From Diphasiastrum complanatum (taxonomy: Eukaryota; Streptophyta; Lycopodiopsida; Lycopodiales; Lycopodiaceae), in assembly GCA_029204225.1 (NCBI GenBank), contig CM055095.1, positions 19,117,450 through 19,181,449 of the forward strand: 64,000 bases of DNA. The letters are read 5' to 3'. The translations under genes and the position numbers were made by a program. Below the pieces are notes generated by a model. That model searched no databases, was not told where the DNA came from, and saw only the letters and a list, made by a program, of their open reading frames with translations. Each line of letters begins with the position of its first letter. Positions within the stretch are counted from its first letter, which is position 1. Positions 32,826 through 44,399 of this stretch are shown here, one piece after another.

Positions 32826-33475
32826 TGTTAGATTTCATTCTTGAAATCATTTGTAATGTGGAACCATTTTTATGTATACTCTACTCGCATTGAAAAGGCA
32901 GTGTCGAAGGTATCGAGATTGTGTGCTGAAATACACATATTGCCAAAACAGTCTAAAATTCGAGGGATTATTGAACAAATTCGAATCGACCAAAAGTCGA
33001 TAAATTGTCGAGGATTCCAAACTCAACTAAAATAGATTGAATAGTGCCTTATTTGCTACTTTTTGGGTTCAATTTCATAGCTCTACGTGGCACCTACTAC
33101 GTGAATAAACGACACATTATGTTAGGGCATTGTCATTAGAAACCTATAAATAGATGAATAGATCATATTATTTCTAAGTTGTTAAGAAGTAATTTCAAGT
33201 TCCTTATTCTTCTTCTTCTCCTCTTTATTTCGCCATAGGCGTAAACTGATTAGTAATAAGCTATCACAATTGCAGTCTATGTAAGAGTGAAACTTATAGC
33301 AAAAGAAGATGCACTATTATTATAGTGCAATCAGAGTAGATAGCGGAAGCATCAAACATATGTAATTCATCATCTTCAATGTAGAATACTTTTGGTACTT
33401 ATGTCGTGCTACTGTTTTTGTTATTCTCGGTTACAATGACCTAAATTTCTAATTTAAAATACTAGCATAACAATC
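32826..33475 (+). repeat. 3' LTR of a plus-strand copia element
   Basis: AAAGGAGAG (polypurine tract) directly precedes TGTTAGATTTC at 32826. A TATA box (CCTATAAATAG) lies at about 33150. The right end is uncertain; CATAACA near 33473 is plausible. The coding tail on its left supports the 3' LTR assignment. Confidence 0.55.
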
Positions 33476-33639
33476 TAATCTTTTCGCGCTTGTGAATGAT
33501 AGTATAGTTGTACTTGTGATAATAGTGAATTAGTTTTGTTATCACATTAACGATCGCTACTACTACCGATTATTTAGTCGACAATTCACTATCGAATAGT
33601 TATTATGTTCCTGTTGATGATTGATGAGAAAAAAGACAT

Positions 33640-35043
33640 GAACAAGCGCATATCAGATATGGGCACAGAGAACATACTGATTAGCCAAAAGGTTATTCAG
33701 TTGAATCGTGAGCTAAAGATTGCCAAACAACACGAGGCAAAGTATGAATCAGAGTTAAAGAAGGCCAACTAGTCCTATGTGGCGACCCTTCAAAATGCAC
33801 TCACCACGGCGCAAGACAAAGTGGACAAAGCGGTCCAGGATTTAAAACAACAAGTCTTGCTGTTGGCAGGCCAATTGGACTTAGCCGAGTTGGAACGCGG
33901 ATGTCTTCAAGATGAATTGGATGCGATCACCCTTGAATGCGATTCCTATTTGTAGACCCAAGTGCCTGATTGTCCAATCCCACCGGACGAAATCAGATAC
34001 TTGTTTTGAAAAGTAGAAACCTACCGTACTGCACTGGCGGGGTTTCAAGAGAAATTTGATAAACTCAAAAGGATGGCAACCACTAAGCTTGGCAAGGCTA
34101 AAGATATTATTAAAGATTATGTAAAGGCAGCTGCTCAGATGTTGGAAGCCGGGCCTCAAATTCCAGTTCCACTCATGCCGCAGTTCTTGCCTCAGCACCA
34201 AGAACAGGCAAGAATGGATACAAGTTTCGATACAGACATGGACCATGGTGGAGCTCCTGAAATTCCAAAAACAATGGACACCCAAGCTGCTGAAGCCGGT
34301 CCACCTTCATCAGGGACCAAAATTTTGTTTCAAAAACCAGTCACCATCGAGGACCATATTCAAAAAAATTTGTACCAACATTTGCCTCTGTCCTCGAGGG
34401 GTGGTTGGCTTATTAAGCTCAAAACCTCTGAGATAGAGACAGGAAAAGAACTAGATACACTACCCGCATTGGGAGAGCAGTCGGCTTGGCGCAAAATAGT
34501 TTTTGAAAAAGCTCTAGATTCTATTACGAGCTATGTTGCCAGCCCTTGCCAATTGCAAGTCGATCCCTATTATATGCCGATGCCGAGACGCAATAAATGG
34601 AAAGATTTGGGCGTGCTATTGGATCAAGTCAGCATCCACACCCCAGCCCATCATTCATCAGGCATTTAATTGGCAAATATCAGCTGATTAATTAGATCCC
34701 TTCAATTCTATGGTGCTGAATATCATAATGCGCCAGATCCAACTGTGCAACAATCGGCCATATTCGCAAATAATTTGTCCAAGTTGGCATCCACTGCTAC
34801 GAGATGGGATGATTGCCTACCTCCCTTGGCATTCAATCCAAATCTTCCCATGGCGTCAGATAAAGTCCAAGACCAACTGCCAATCGCCAGACTATATTAT
34901 CATGTAGCCATGTTGGGTGGTTCTTGGAAATCAAGGTTTCTGGCTTGGACAACTTCCAATTGGATTGTCGGAGCCAATAAGTGTTGTTTTCCGCACAAAC
35001 ACGACTTCAATATGGAACACCTGGAATTCATGGAGAAGGTGTA
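33640..35043 (+). pseudogene. Coiled-coil retroelement ORF, copy 2
   Basis: The longer copy of the family seen at 1-1049. The N-terminal part (33640-33960) has heptad-like charged sequence (LNRELKIAKQHEAKYESELK; LDLAELERGCLQDELDAI), suggesting a coiled coil. A 198-codon open segment runs 34073-34669 with a Pro/Met-rich linker and a globular-looking part (WLIKLKTSEIETGKELD). After a frameshift near 34645 it continues at 34745-35043 to the same KV stop as copy 1. Three stop codons lie near 33769, 33953 and 34009. No retroviral motif was found. The ORF ends about 90 bp before a polypurine-like tract and LTR-like block, so it occupies the place of gag/pol. Confidence 0.55.
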
Positions 35044-35143
35044 GTACCATCTCATCAAGGTATGACATGAGCAGAACCAGAGCTCAAAATGAATAAATCT
35101 AACGAGGTGTCCTGGGACCGCCACTAGTTTTGGTGGGGGATAC

Positions 35144-35903
35144 TTTTGGAGGGTTTGCGGATCCCAAGGCAACCCTAAGCCTAGTTAATAAGTGAGAGGG
35201 ATTTGTCACCCTACGTGTGTAAGGCCAACCCAATGATCACATAGTTATTTGATTAATTAAAAGTCAATAAAAGGACTTTAGGTCTTTTTGTGGGACTTTT
35301 AATGTCACAGGGCCTAAATGTCAAGTTAGTGAATAAAGTTGGGACTCCCACTAAAATTGGTTCAAATTCAAATTCAAATTGGTTCCCTATAAATTTGAAT
35401 GGGTTCTCACTCTTTTTTAAGTTTGAATAGTTAGGGAGGTAGAAATGGGCCAATAGGATTTTGAGGCGAAGGCCTTCCTCTCCACTATAAAAAGGAGCAA
35501 ACTCGAGTCATTTCAATACAAGCAGATTGGTTCTCTTATGGAATGGATTTGTGAATGTCCTTGCTCTCTATCTTTTTCCTCCATCTCTCATGCTTTTGTT
35601 GCATTTGTTGATTGTTGGATCTGAATATTATTGGGATTGCATGTTCTTATGTTTTTTTGTGAGAGAGAAGGGGAGAGAAAGAAAGAGTAAGCTATCTTCA
35701 TTGTGGATCGTAGTGTTAATGGATGCGTAGTGTTAATGGTTGTAGTGTTAATGCTTAGGGTTAATGGATGTTGGAGTTAGATGTGGATCTTCCATTCATG
35801 CTGAAATCTGAGATATGTTATCACTCTCATGGGAACGAACCTACGCGTGACAACTAACTTCATCTCTTTGATGCAAGATTGCCTAGGAAAGAAACCCACT
35901 ACA
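35144..35903 (+). repeat. LTR-like block of the coiled-coil element, copy 2
   Basis: Matches 1148-1907 over its whole 760 bp. It is preceded by TTTTGGTGGGGGATAC (polypurine-like) and contains a good TATA box CTATAAAAAG at 35485-35494, about where transcription would start in an LTR. Similarity to copy 1 ends after CACTACA at 35903. Confidence 0.55.
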
Positions 35904-35909
35904 ACTCAT

Positions 35910-37590
35910 CAACCTATTGTACCACCTTGTATCATGCATCCAAACATGCATACAAGTTCATCCAAACATTTTTAGCACTGGAAAAGCTCTTTACTGCTTC
36001 ACATGCATGCATGCAAAAAAAAATTTCAAATGGCGCACTTTTTCTAAGTGATATCATCAGAAATCCTACTCCAGCTTAATATGCATCCAATCAGAGGTTA
36101 CAAGCACTCTTCTAGGTTTCATTAGAGAGGCATAAATTCTTCCAACAGGTCCAGCAAGCTTATAAGCTCATATCATGTAAAATTTGCATTTTGTGGAGGC
36201 CTTCAACAAACAAAACTTTAAGATATTGGTGCCTAAGCCCCGCAGCTCCAAATTGGGTGCATGATGGCTCAAATCAAAGGCAATTCATCATATCTTTCAA
36301 CTTGTAAAAATATCCTATGGGTTCAGACCACCAATTGAGAGTTATTGAAGCTCAAAAAATCACAAAAATACACTACTTTTTTAACTTTTTGAGACCCCTT
36401 CATGAAAGCCTTAGGACAGCATCATTACACCTCTGAAAACATGCATGAAAAACATTAGCCATAGATTTTATTAATAATACCAAAAACGTTGAGAAAACCA
36501 CCCAAAAACCATGTTTTTGACCATTTTTCAACCATTTTTGCAATTTTTTGTGGATCAAACCCATATGCAAGTGCAATTAGGCCATATCTACTATAATTCA
36601 ATTACATGCAAGCACTAAAAGTTATGATTTCAGTCAATCATGGCCCATATAGCCCGTTTCTAGCCCAAAATCACTAGAATTTGACCAAAAATCACTATCT
36701 TTGACCATAACCATGGCATGCAATCATTAGAATTAATCATAATGAATAGAAAACAGCAAGTAAAAACATTCATGAACAGTAGCATTGATAAATTACAAGC
36801 CAAAACATTGAATACTAGCTCAAAAACCGCAAGAAACTGTCAAAAATCCATAGGAGGTCAATTCCACCACCAAGTAGTAAAAAACAAGGAAAAAATACCA
36901 AAAAGCTAGGAAAAAGCACTAAGCAACTCCACCTTCTGATCGATGCAAAGCCTTGTTCTGATACCACTATAATGATCACCAAGTAAAGATCTCCCTTGAT
37001 CCTGTTGCAAGTGAAAAATGCAAAAATAAGCTTGGTAGAGGCCAAAAATCTTGTATATAGATGAACACACATGTGTGGAGCCTGTTCTCACGTGTGAAAC
37101 TAGTGTACTTGTCATGTACCATAATCATATAGGTTGTACATATGATTTAATTCAAGTTCTAGTGGCTAAAAAGGCCAAAAACTAGTTTTCTAGACATATG
37201 ACACATGGCATCAATCTATTGATTGCATGAGCCACATCCTTTGGTTAGGTGTCATATCACATGTGTAGAGGACAGCTCACATGTGTGGAATAAGCTGAAG
37301 TAGGAAAATGGACCAAAAGTGCTCAAAATAGAAGGTTTTGTCCAAGTGTTAGTTTTGCATGATGAATCATCATATGACAAAGCACCTTTACACATGTGGG
37401 ATCAGAGGGATGATCGGTACCACGAGCTCCCACTTCTTGTATATATAGAGCCACATTTGGCCATAATCAGTGTGAGACAATAATGATCGTTCTTGTTAGG
37501 ATTTTGTATCTAGAATTGATCTAGATTGATCTTAATCTCAAGTAGATTGATAGATCAAGTAATCTGACAACCAATCCCTCTTGAGGATCA
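35910..37590. other. AT-rich non-coding DNA with a PBS-like site at 36955-36966
   Basis: No gene is supported. The minus strand reads TGGTATCAGAAC at 36966-36955, ten of twelve bases of the initiator tRNA-Met primer site. An LTR of a minus-strand element may therefore start near 36967-36972, with a TATA-like TATATATAG near 37440. No coding region of that element is visible on its left. Confidence 0.35.
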
Positions 37591-37599
37591 GATTAGGAT

Positions 37600-38081
37600 C
37601 CACTCTTGGTCCTTTTTGTACTTTTTGCACATTGCATCCAACCCAAAGGGCACCTGTGGAGCCAAGCCACCCAACCAACATGAAAAAGATAGTCAAATTC
37701 CTAATCGCTTCACCCTTGAGCTATGGTGACTGAATGCAAGAGAGGAAAGGATCTTGGCTCTTGGAAACAGGAAATTGGAATGAGGAGTAGGGTGAGTTCC
37801 AATAGGTTATATATTCTCCAAAAGCTAGAGAATCGTTCCTCTAGGATCCCTCCAATTCTATCAAAAGCATTTGACTTTCTATTCTTGCACAAAAGTTGTC
37901 AAACACCATGCAAAAGCTCCATAGGTCCAATTAGAGCACCTGGTCCCTCACAAGGTTATTAATTATATTTCTGGCCTAGTCCAGAATGATGTGGCGTAAC
38001 TAATAATCTCATACACTAGAGTATCGGAGATCCAAGTCTAGGATTATGCCGAATCCTATATACAAGACATGGATGTAATAG
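37600..38081 (-). repeat. Minus-strand copy of the TGTTATGTCC LTR family
   Basis: Reverse-complemented, this stretch aligns with the split LTR at 50477-50745 plus 55952-56156. Shared landmarks are ATATAGGATTC, ATAATCCTAGACTTGGAT and AATTAATAAC followed by TTGTGAGG. Further along they share GCTCAAGGGTGA and GGTTGGGTGG. Its start (TATTACATCC) is a mutated TGTTATGTCC. The inner end is approximate. Confidence 0.55.
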
Positions 38082-38089
38082 TCATACAA

Positions 38090-40430
38090 TCAATCTAGCC
38101 TACTATTTGGAACTATTTGAGACATTGTAGAAAATCGTGGTGGTTTTGATAGATAGTTGGTTAGTTTGATCAATCAAAATTTAGCAATGTGAATAAGTAA
38201 TATACAAAACTATATAAAACAAATGAAGATCATGAACTGAACAGTGAACTTGAACTGAATGAACCAATAGGAATTAGTATGAACGTATGAACCATATCAT
38301 AGATTATGCAAAAATAAAAGATAAAGCTTAATAATCGACAATCATGCATTACATAATCCTTGTAAGGTGATTCATTCAATATCAAAATTGCAATATATAT
38401 TGATAGAAAGCATTCACATGTTACAAGGACTTCTCAAGTCTGTATGAAAACTGATAATACAATAATGAGATGCTATGCATATATCTTTATTCTCATACTC
38501 AAGTTATCATGCATTATATTCCATACATGATTGTACTGAAATTATTCAATATCAGGATTAGCTCGTATTCCATACACGATTGTCCTAAAATTATTCAATA
38601 TTAGGATTAGCTCTTGCTCTGATTCTATACACGTATATATAGCAAGCACAAGTGCTTGGAGATCCAGATATGACCAGGATATGACTGTCATGCGGCAACA
38701 ACGTTAATATATATCTATTTGGAAGGCCTTAATTACATCATAAGATATTAAGGGCATTTGATCCCTCTCTCAATCTGTTAGACTAAACATTTGTATACAC
38801 TTTAATGTTGGGCAATTGAGCAATTGCCTAGTGATGTTTGGGCTCTTGTGAGTTTTGGCGATTGGCCTTCCCTCTTTTGGCCTATGGCTTTTCATTACCA
38901 ATGTCTTTTGGCCTTTAACTAGAGAGTCACTGCTTTGTATATAAAAGAGAGATTTTCCTATTTTCAATTAGCTTTATGTATTGCTCTATCTTTGATCTGT
39001 TACAGAGTGTTAAAGTTTTTCTCTATCACTCTTGTGAATGTGTTTTTATCAAATGAATGCTAAATTGTTAGAATCAATTAGAATATTTTACACACAACTC
39101 TCCTTCTAAGTCATGTTTGATCAAGTCACCTCATTCCTTAAAGAAGGGCATTACTTATTTTTTGACATAAATACTTCATTAGCTTGAAGTTGTTAGAATA
39201 TATCAAGGCGTGAGGACATGGTAGTATGTGCATGATCATGCCTCACATGATTGGGTCTCCATCTACATTTAAAAGCATGACATCTTTTTAAAAGTTAGAT
39301 GTGTGTTGGTGAAAGAAGAGGGGAGAAAGATTCACATCTCTGTCGTATGTGTGGCCAAGGACCAAGCTAGGCAATTAGTGTTTCAACATGTGAAGCTCAA
39401 GAGGACTAAGTGGTGTTGCATGCAATGTAGAGCACACCTTTGCCACAGACAATGTGATGCTCTATGGAATACTCATGAGCATGTGAAGTTTTAAGTTGAT
39501 GTTTGTGTGGCTATATTTGGGACAATTGGAACTATATTATGATTCATGCTAATGGTATTATCTCCAGAGTTATTCGGGTCTAATTTTTTTTTTGATGACA
39601 AGTACTTTGTGATTCATTCATCAATGTGTATGTAGTTTTTGGTAATTTCATGTTATTGTCACCAAAATGTTTGAATCTTGTCTCTTCTAAGTTTGTAGAC
39701 ATGACTACACGTTTACATGGAAAATTCATAATAACCATAAAGTAATATTGGAATGTCCTAATTGGGTCCAAGGATATGCTGTATTTTTTCTCGTCTTTAA
39801 AATTATGTGATAATTGTGTATTTGCTTCATGCCTAATTCACAATGTGAAAATGTGAAGAAAAAAGAAATCCTTTATAGACTAAGATCCAAGATACAAATG
39901 TGTGAGTTTAGTTCATCAGACATATTGCCATTATTATGTTCTCATTGTGAAAATGTTACTGAAAACAATTTGAATTAAGCAAACATATCACTCTGACACC
40001 TGAGAGCCATATTACTATTCACAATCCATTTGTAAGCATCCCTAATATAATGCTCAACAGAAACTCTAATATAATGATGATTCTTAGAAAAGTAGGTGAT
40101 GGATGAAATTCCCTAATGATGTGACTAAGGTGGATGCTTGCTTAAGATTGTCATGTCACTGAAGATGTTGTCTTCAAAAGTGAGAGGCTAAAGGCCACTG
40201 AAACTGAGCCTGATAGGATTATTCACCTTTGGCTAGGAAATGCTTACAAGTTTTGTGGTGATTGTTGGTTAAAAAATGATGCAAGGACATCCAAAAACTA
40301 AACAACACTGTACAACATTGGATTACCACCACAAAAAGCTATATATAAATGTTATGTACGTTGTACAGGATTGTATTCAACATACAGAAGACTTGCCATC
40401 TTTAAAGTCATGGAGTCCACCCATCAACAT
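38090..40430. other. Long non-coding stretch
   Basis: No coding sequence is supported. It contains a 49-bp tandem duplication (38519-38616). A possible LTR lies near 38806-39060 (TGTTGGGCAATTG start, TATA TGTATATAAAAG near 38937), but without a partner or coding region I do not call it. Confidence 0.35.
38519..38616. repeat. 49-bp tandem duplication
   Basis: Units 38519-38567 and 38568-38616 share TTCCATACAYGATTGT and AAATTATTCAATAT..GGATTAGCTC with a few point differences. Confidence 0.85.
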
Positions 40431-40437
40431 GTAGAAT

Positions 40438-40570
40438 ACGATAGTATCCCGAATGATAATCACAAAAGGGAGCAGATAGTATCCGAATGATAATCACAAA
40501 AGGGAGCAGCTGATGATGATAATCACAAAAGGGAGCAGCTGATGATGATAATCACAAAGGGGGCTGCTGA
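40438..40570. repeat. Short tandem repeats in the 3' flank of the SUVH-like gene
   Basis: Four imperfect units of about 28-36 bp share GATAATCACAAAAGGGAGCA. They lie 65-200 bp beyond the stop codon of the minus-strand SUVH-like gene and so probably fall in its 3' UTR. Confidence 0.8.
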
Positions 40571-40634
40571 TCGAGAATTAGAATCACCTCGAAGAAGCTG
40601 TCACTAAAAACGTTGAGCCCACGACATGGTCTAC

Positions 40635-42173
40635 TCAATCTTTGAAGCTACTGTACAGACTCTGAGCAAAAGCTTTCACTGACTGGGGCTGATCAGGGAG
40701 GCGCTGTAAACAGAATTTGTACACAAGGCACCCAGATTCCTCACTAATTTCATGCCAGATTCTTACCACTTGATAAAGACCATCATAAGTGTAGATCTTA
40801 TCTGACTTATCATTTTTTCGGTCGTAGCAGCGAATCACTCGGACTGGGAGGTTGTTTTTGTTACTGTTTCTCAGAGCTAGGTTCCCCCTTACAAGCTGTT
40901 GATCTTCCTGCTGTTTCTGATCCCTGTGCACATTACCACCTTGACCAGTGTAGATCAGTGTCTCGCCGTTGTTGCGATCATAGTCGTAGCCTACCGACGC
41001 AATTATACTGACTGCCACTGGTTCATTGTACCTGCTTTCCTTGGCAACAATGAAATCTATGCCCGCTTGCACTTGCATGTGTAAACCAACAATCAGCATC
41101 TCAATTCTGAAGAAAAATTGATCACCTACTTCAATTCCTGGGACAGACCCGATGCGCTTCAGCTCGTTAATTCGAAGTCTGTTTCTTATCATCATCTTCC
41201 CTGCCCCAAGATCTGGTCTCCTGCATGAAAAGTTTTCATCTCGTAAAATTTTCCTTCTCAGTAGATCAAATTTTTTCAGTGTGTCAAGAACTAAGCTCCT
41301 TGATATATTTTTCATTCTATCCTTAGCTTCCCGCCGTGAAGCCAGATAAGCTGAGTGTTGCATTGATCTCTCCTTGCTCTTACATACTCTGGGACTTTCA
41401 TGGAATTCTGCTCTACGTAACATTGAAGCAGACGAAGTGGGAGACAGTTTCTGATTTGATATCTTCTTTGGATCTGCTGCATTTTCCTTCCTCTTGACAA
41501 CTTCAGAGCAATTCAAGCTCTTGAAAGCCACAGGCCTGTTGAAGATGGAATGTTTTACTACTGGCTTAAGTGAAGCATTTGAGCTCTCAGCCACTTTTTT
41601 CCGCAAGGTATCCTTGTTTGCCAGCAGCTTACTATCACCAGAAGGACTGACCACATCAGCATTTTCGGAAAAAGAGCTCATAGAAATCTCGGAACTATCT
41701 AGAGCCCTTTGGACCATGCCGTTGTCTGAATCTGAAGGTGAAAGCTCCTGTAGAAATCCAACATTCTTTTCCTTGTTGGAGGATCTCTCCGAATATTTTG
41801 ATGCCCTTTTCATCATACTTCTTTCAAATTCCAGCCCCGAGCTCTTTTCTATGTAGTTAGCGTGCCTTGGCTTGGGTAATTTGAGAGACAATTGAGAGGC
41901 TCCTGCATAGCTACGCTTGATATTATTTGGAGTATGATGCAGCTCATCAAACTTCTGAGGCTTAGGCATGAGTTTATCAGCATCTGCTTGTCTTTTGATC
42001 TCTGCTGGCCCTGTGATTGGGCTCAAGCGGGGAACATTCTCTAACGATTTGCCACTTCTTGACCTGCATTGCGTTCCCCAGCTTCGAATTGCAACAGGCT
42101 TGGAAAATTCTTTCCCGATATCCACAGGACAGCTACTCAAAGATCCGGTGATGGGCTTTTGTTCATGACCAAT
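40635..42173 (-). CDS. SUVH-like SRA/YDG-domain protein lacking a SET domain
   Basis: A single open frame runs from just after a TGA (42174-42176) to the stop at 40635. From the TTG at 42140 it encodes 501 residues. Residues 1-250 are Ser/Lys-rich and unstructured. Around 265-330 is the SUVH pre-SRA region (LVLDTLKKFDLLRRKIL). Residues 330-482 are an SRA domain, with GSVPGIEVGDQFFFRIEM, VGLHMQVQAGID, LIYTGQGGN, RGNLALRNS, PVRVIR and YDGLYQVVRIWHE. SRA domains of SUVH proteins bind methylated cytosine. The protein then stops after QRLPDQP plus 18 residues, where other SUVH proteins continue into pre-SET and SET. So it could read DNA methylation but has no methyltransferase activity of its own. 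No ATG occurs until 41969 (residue 58); the true start may lie in an upstream exon or be lost. Confidence 0.82.
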   Translation of the reverse strand: MGHEQKPITGSLSSCPVDIGKEFSKPVAIRSWGTQCRSRSGKSLENVPRLSPITGPAEIKRQADADKLMPKPQKFDELHHTPNNIKRSYAGASQLSLKLPKPRHANYIEKSSGLEFERSMMKRASKYSERSSNKEKNVGFLQELSPSDSDNGMVQRALDSSEISMSSFSENADVVSPSGDSKLLANKDTLRKKVAESSNASLKPVVKHSIFNRPVAFKSLNCSEVVKRKENAADPKKISNQKLSPTSSASMLRRAEFHESPRVCKSKERSMQHSAYLASRREAKDRMKNISRSLVLDTLKKFDLLRRKILRDENFSCRRPDLGAGKMMIRNRLRINELKRIGSVPGIEVGDQFFFRIEMLIVGLHMQVQAGIDFIVAKESRYNEPVAVSIIASVGYDYDRNNGETLIYTGQGGNVHRDQKQQEDQQLVRGNLALRNSNKNNLPVRVIRCYDRKNDKSDKIYTYDGLYQVVRIWHEISEESGCLVYKFCLQRLPDQPQSVKAFAQSLYSSFKD

Positions 42174-42261
42174 TCAGAGGTATAAGCAGCTGAATTCTTC
42201 CGCCATGAAATCCGAAATAAGCCTCCATCTTCTCCTTTGCCGTCTCCATCGCCATCTCCAT
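42163..42261 (-). CDS. Short upstream frame overlapping the 5' end of the SUVH-like ORF
   Basis: A 32-codon frame beginning with several Met codons (MEMAMETAKEKMEAYFGF) ends at 42163, overlapping the start of the SUVH-like frame (open from 42173) in another reading frame. It could be an upstream ORF or the original N terminus separated by a one-base frameshift. SUVH N termini are poorly conserved, so I cannot choose. Confidence 0.3.
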   Translation of the reverse strand: MEMAMETAKEKMEAYFGFHGGRIQLLIPLNWS

Positions 42262-42342
42262 CTGCTCCCAATACAAGGAAAAATAACAGAACACGGAAGG
42301 CGTATAGTTTCGAGGGCCCATCACGGTTGGATGCCTCTTTAA

Positions 42343-42653
42343 CACGTGGCGAGCATCCAACAGACTACCCGAAAGCACGTAGTGCGAATGCGTGAGATGA
42401 CGGGACGACGGGACCTTGCCTCACCATACACTTTTTTAGACACGAAATCACTCGATTCTTGCCACGTTGCAGGCTTTTCACCGTCCGATACCTTACATTT
42501 GGCAAAATCACGATGCTTATTCCAGTATCCAACGGTCATAACTTCAGATTTCAGATATGAAGACACTCGAGGCTGGGAGAGAGGGCCTTAACGGCACGGT
42601 AAAATTTCAGCCTCCCCGCTTGGATGCTACCCACGTGTCATTCTAGCCACGTG
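42343..42653 (-). promoter_or_regulatory. G-box cluster upstream of the SUVH-like gene
   Basis: CACGTG cores occur at 42343-42348, 42632-42637 and 42648-42653, two of them in the form CCACGTGT typical of bZIP/bHLH binding sites. The first lies within an inverted repeat TTGGATGC..GCATCCAA, and TTGGATGC recurs beside the pair. They are 170-480 bp upstream of the open frame, a sensible promoter position. Function is inferred. Confidence 0.4.
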
Positions 42654-42914
42654 TAAGGTGTCCTTGTCGATGCCTTGAGAAACGTGGCAAAATCTCAAGG
42701 CTTCTTAGAGCTCCTCGTTATTAGTGCTAACGGTGCAAAGGTCATATCGAATTGACACTGCTTGCTATAAATGGCCCTTGTCAATTTATATTGGATTGCA
42801 ATCCTTTCTAAATGCGTAGGGGGGTAAGGGTGGCACAAGCAAGGCTCTCATTTTCTTGAGCATTTCTGGCCATCTTTCATATTTTACTCTTTTTTGGCTT
42901 ACAAGGAATGAGAG

Positions 42915-43200
42915 AAGTCCATCAATCACTTCACTGGCTTTATCTTTAGTGGGTAAAGGGGAGGGGGAACGTCGTCCCTTCCCAAGGACCTTCCGCCCAG
43001 GGAGGGGCTTCCATCCCCTTCCAAGGACCTTCCTCCCAGGGAGGGGCTTCTATCAAGGGCGGTTGGTTGTTCATCAATCAACTCACTAGCTTTATGTTTA
43101 GTGGGTAAAGGGGGAGGGGGAACATCGTCCCCGTCCAAGGACCTTCTGCCCAGGAAGGGGCTTCTGTCAAGTGCGGTTGTCTGAAGTGGAAGCCCTTTCC
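42915..43200. repeat. GC-rich minisatellite, nested tandem units
   Basis: A phrase CCAAGGACCTTC..GCCCAGG followed by AGGGGCTTC occurs three times. The first two are 38 bp apart; a larger unit of about 148 bp (CATCAATCA..ACT..CTTTA..TTTAGTGGGTAAAGG) starts at 42918 and again at about 43068. The frames it creates (LDRSPxLGxRSL) follow from the repeat. A related phrase recurs at 43650-43730. Confidence 0.75.
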
Positions 43201-44260
43201 TGGGGTGGAAGGGACGCAAAAGAAAGCCTTCCTATGTATGAAATTAGTTCCGCTTTTTTTTTTTTAATATTCTAATCAGTTCCGTGCATTTTGTTGTGCC
43301 TAGAATCCGGATCAGAGAGTCCTACGTCTTCTTTTTTAAAGCTTTGACCATTGATTTTTATGACATCACGTGGCAGTTTTATGGCCATCCATCTTACAAC
43401 AATCTTCTGCATGGAAGGTTGTTGCAATTGAAGATATATTTGAACAAAATCACATCTAATATATTTATTCAAAATAAATTATAAAAATTATGCAGTAAAA
43501 TGTTCATAAAAAACAAGAAAATGATTTCACACTATAGAAAAAAGCATGAAATTAGCCATTATGGGACCAAGCAAAGTTTGTTCTTCAATCGGTCAACTTT
43601 TCAGCTTCATTGCGATAACATTGGGGGGGTGGGCGCGTCCTCTGAGCGCATTTTGCCCAGGAAAGGCTTCCACCCCACCACCCGAGGGTGCACACCTTGC
43701 CCGGGACGGAACTGCACAAGGAGGGGTCCTTTCGCCACGTAAATTTTTATAAACTTTTCTTTTTCCTTTTTTTTTGCATGCACCTTCTGGAAGGTGCGTG
43801 TAAAAAATGGTGAATTTTTCCGCGTGCATCTTCCGACAACCATAAGGTGCATGTAAAAAACTTATGCCATAAATTTTTTTTCTCCCACAGAATCTGGTAT
43901 GCGAGAAAAATGGCCTGATTTTGTTCATTACAAAGTAAAAAACGAGATTACGTCATGACTACTCTTTGAGGTGGCACTTGTAGGCGGGTTTGACATTAGA
44001 TAACTTTTTGCCATTGCCTTGCACAAGGTAATGCTATGTGTTCAAGTTTGTCAATGCAAGTCTATACAAAAGTCAACACTAAGGACTTCACCATATTTCT
44101 AAGGACTTTGCCACATTTAAAGAGACTTCATTGCAAGAAGTTGCTTCCTTTAGATGCACTATATGTGCAAGTCGTAAATAGTAAAAATTTCAAGTCCTCC
44201 TCTTCTTCTTGCATGCATGTTCACACTTTAGATGCAACTTCATATACAAGTCATAAATAG
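43200..44260. other. No gene supported
   Basis: AT-rich DNA with several overlapping chance frames and a diverged piece of the neighbouring GC-rich repeat at 43650-43730. No domain was recognised. Confidence 0.35.
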
Positions 44261-44265
44261 CAAAA

Positions 44266-44393
<128 letters not shown>

Positions 44394-44399
44394 CATGCA

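Noticed and set aside
38806-39060. Possible LTR with TATA box
   Set aside because: No primer site, polypurine tract, partner LTR or coding region could be found beside it.
43500-43930. Overlapping frames on both strands near a GC-rich patch
   Set aside because: No domain; the GC-rich patch is a piece of the neighbouring minisatellite.
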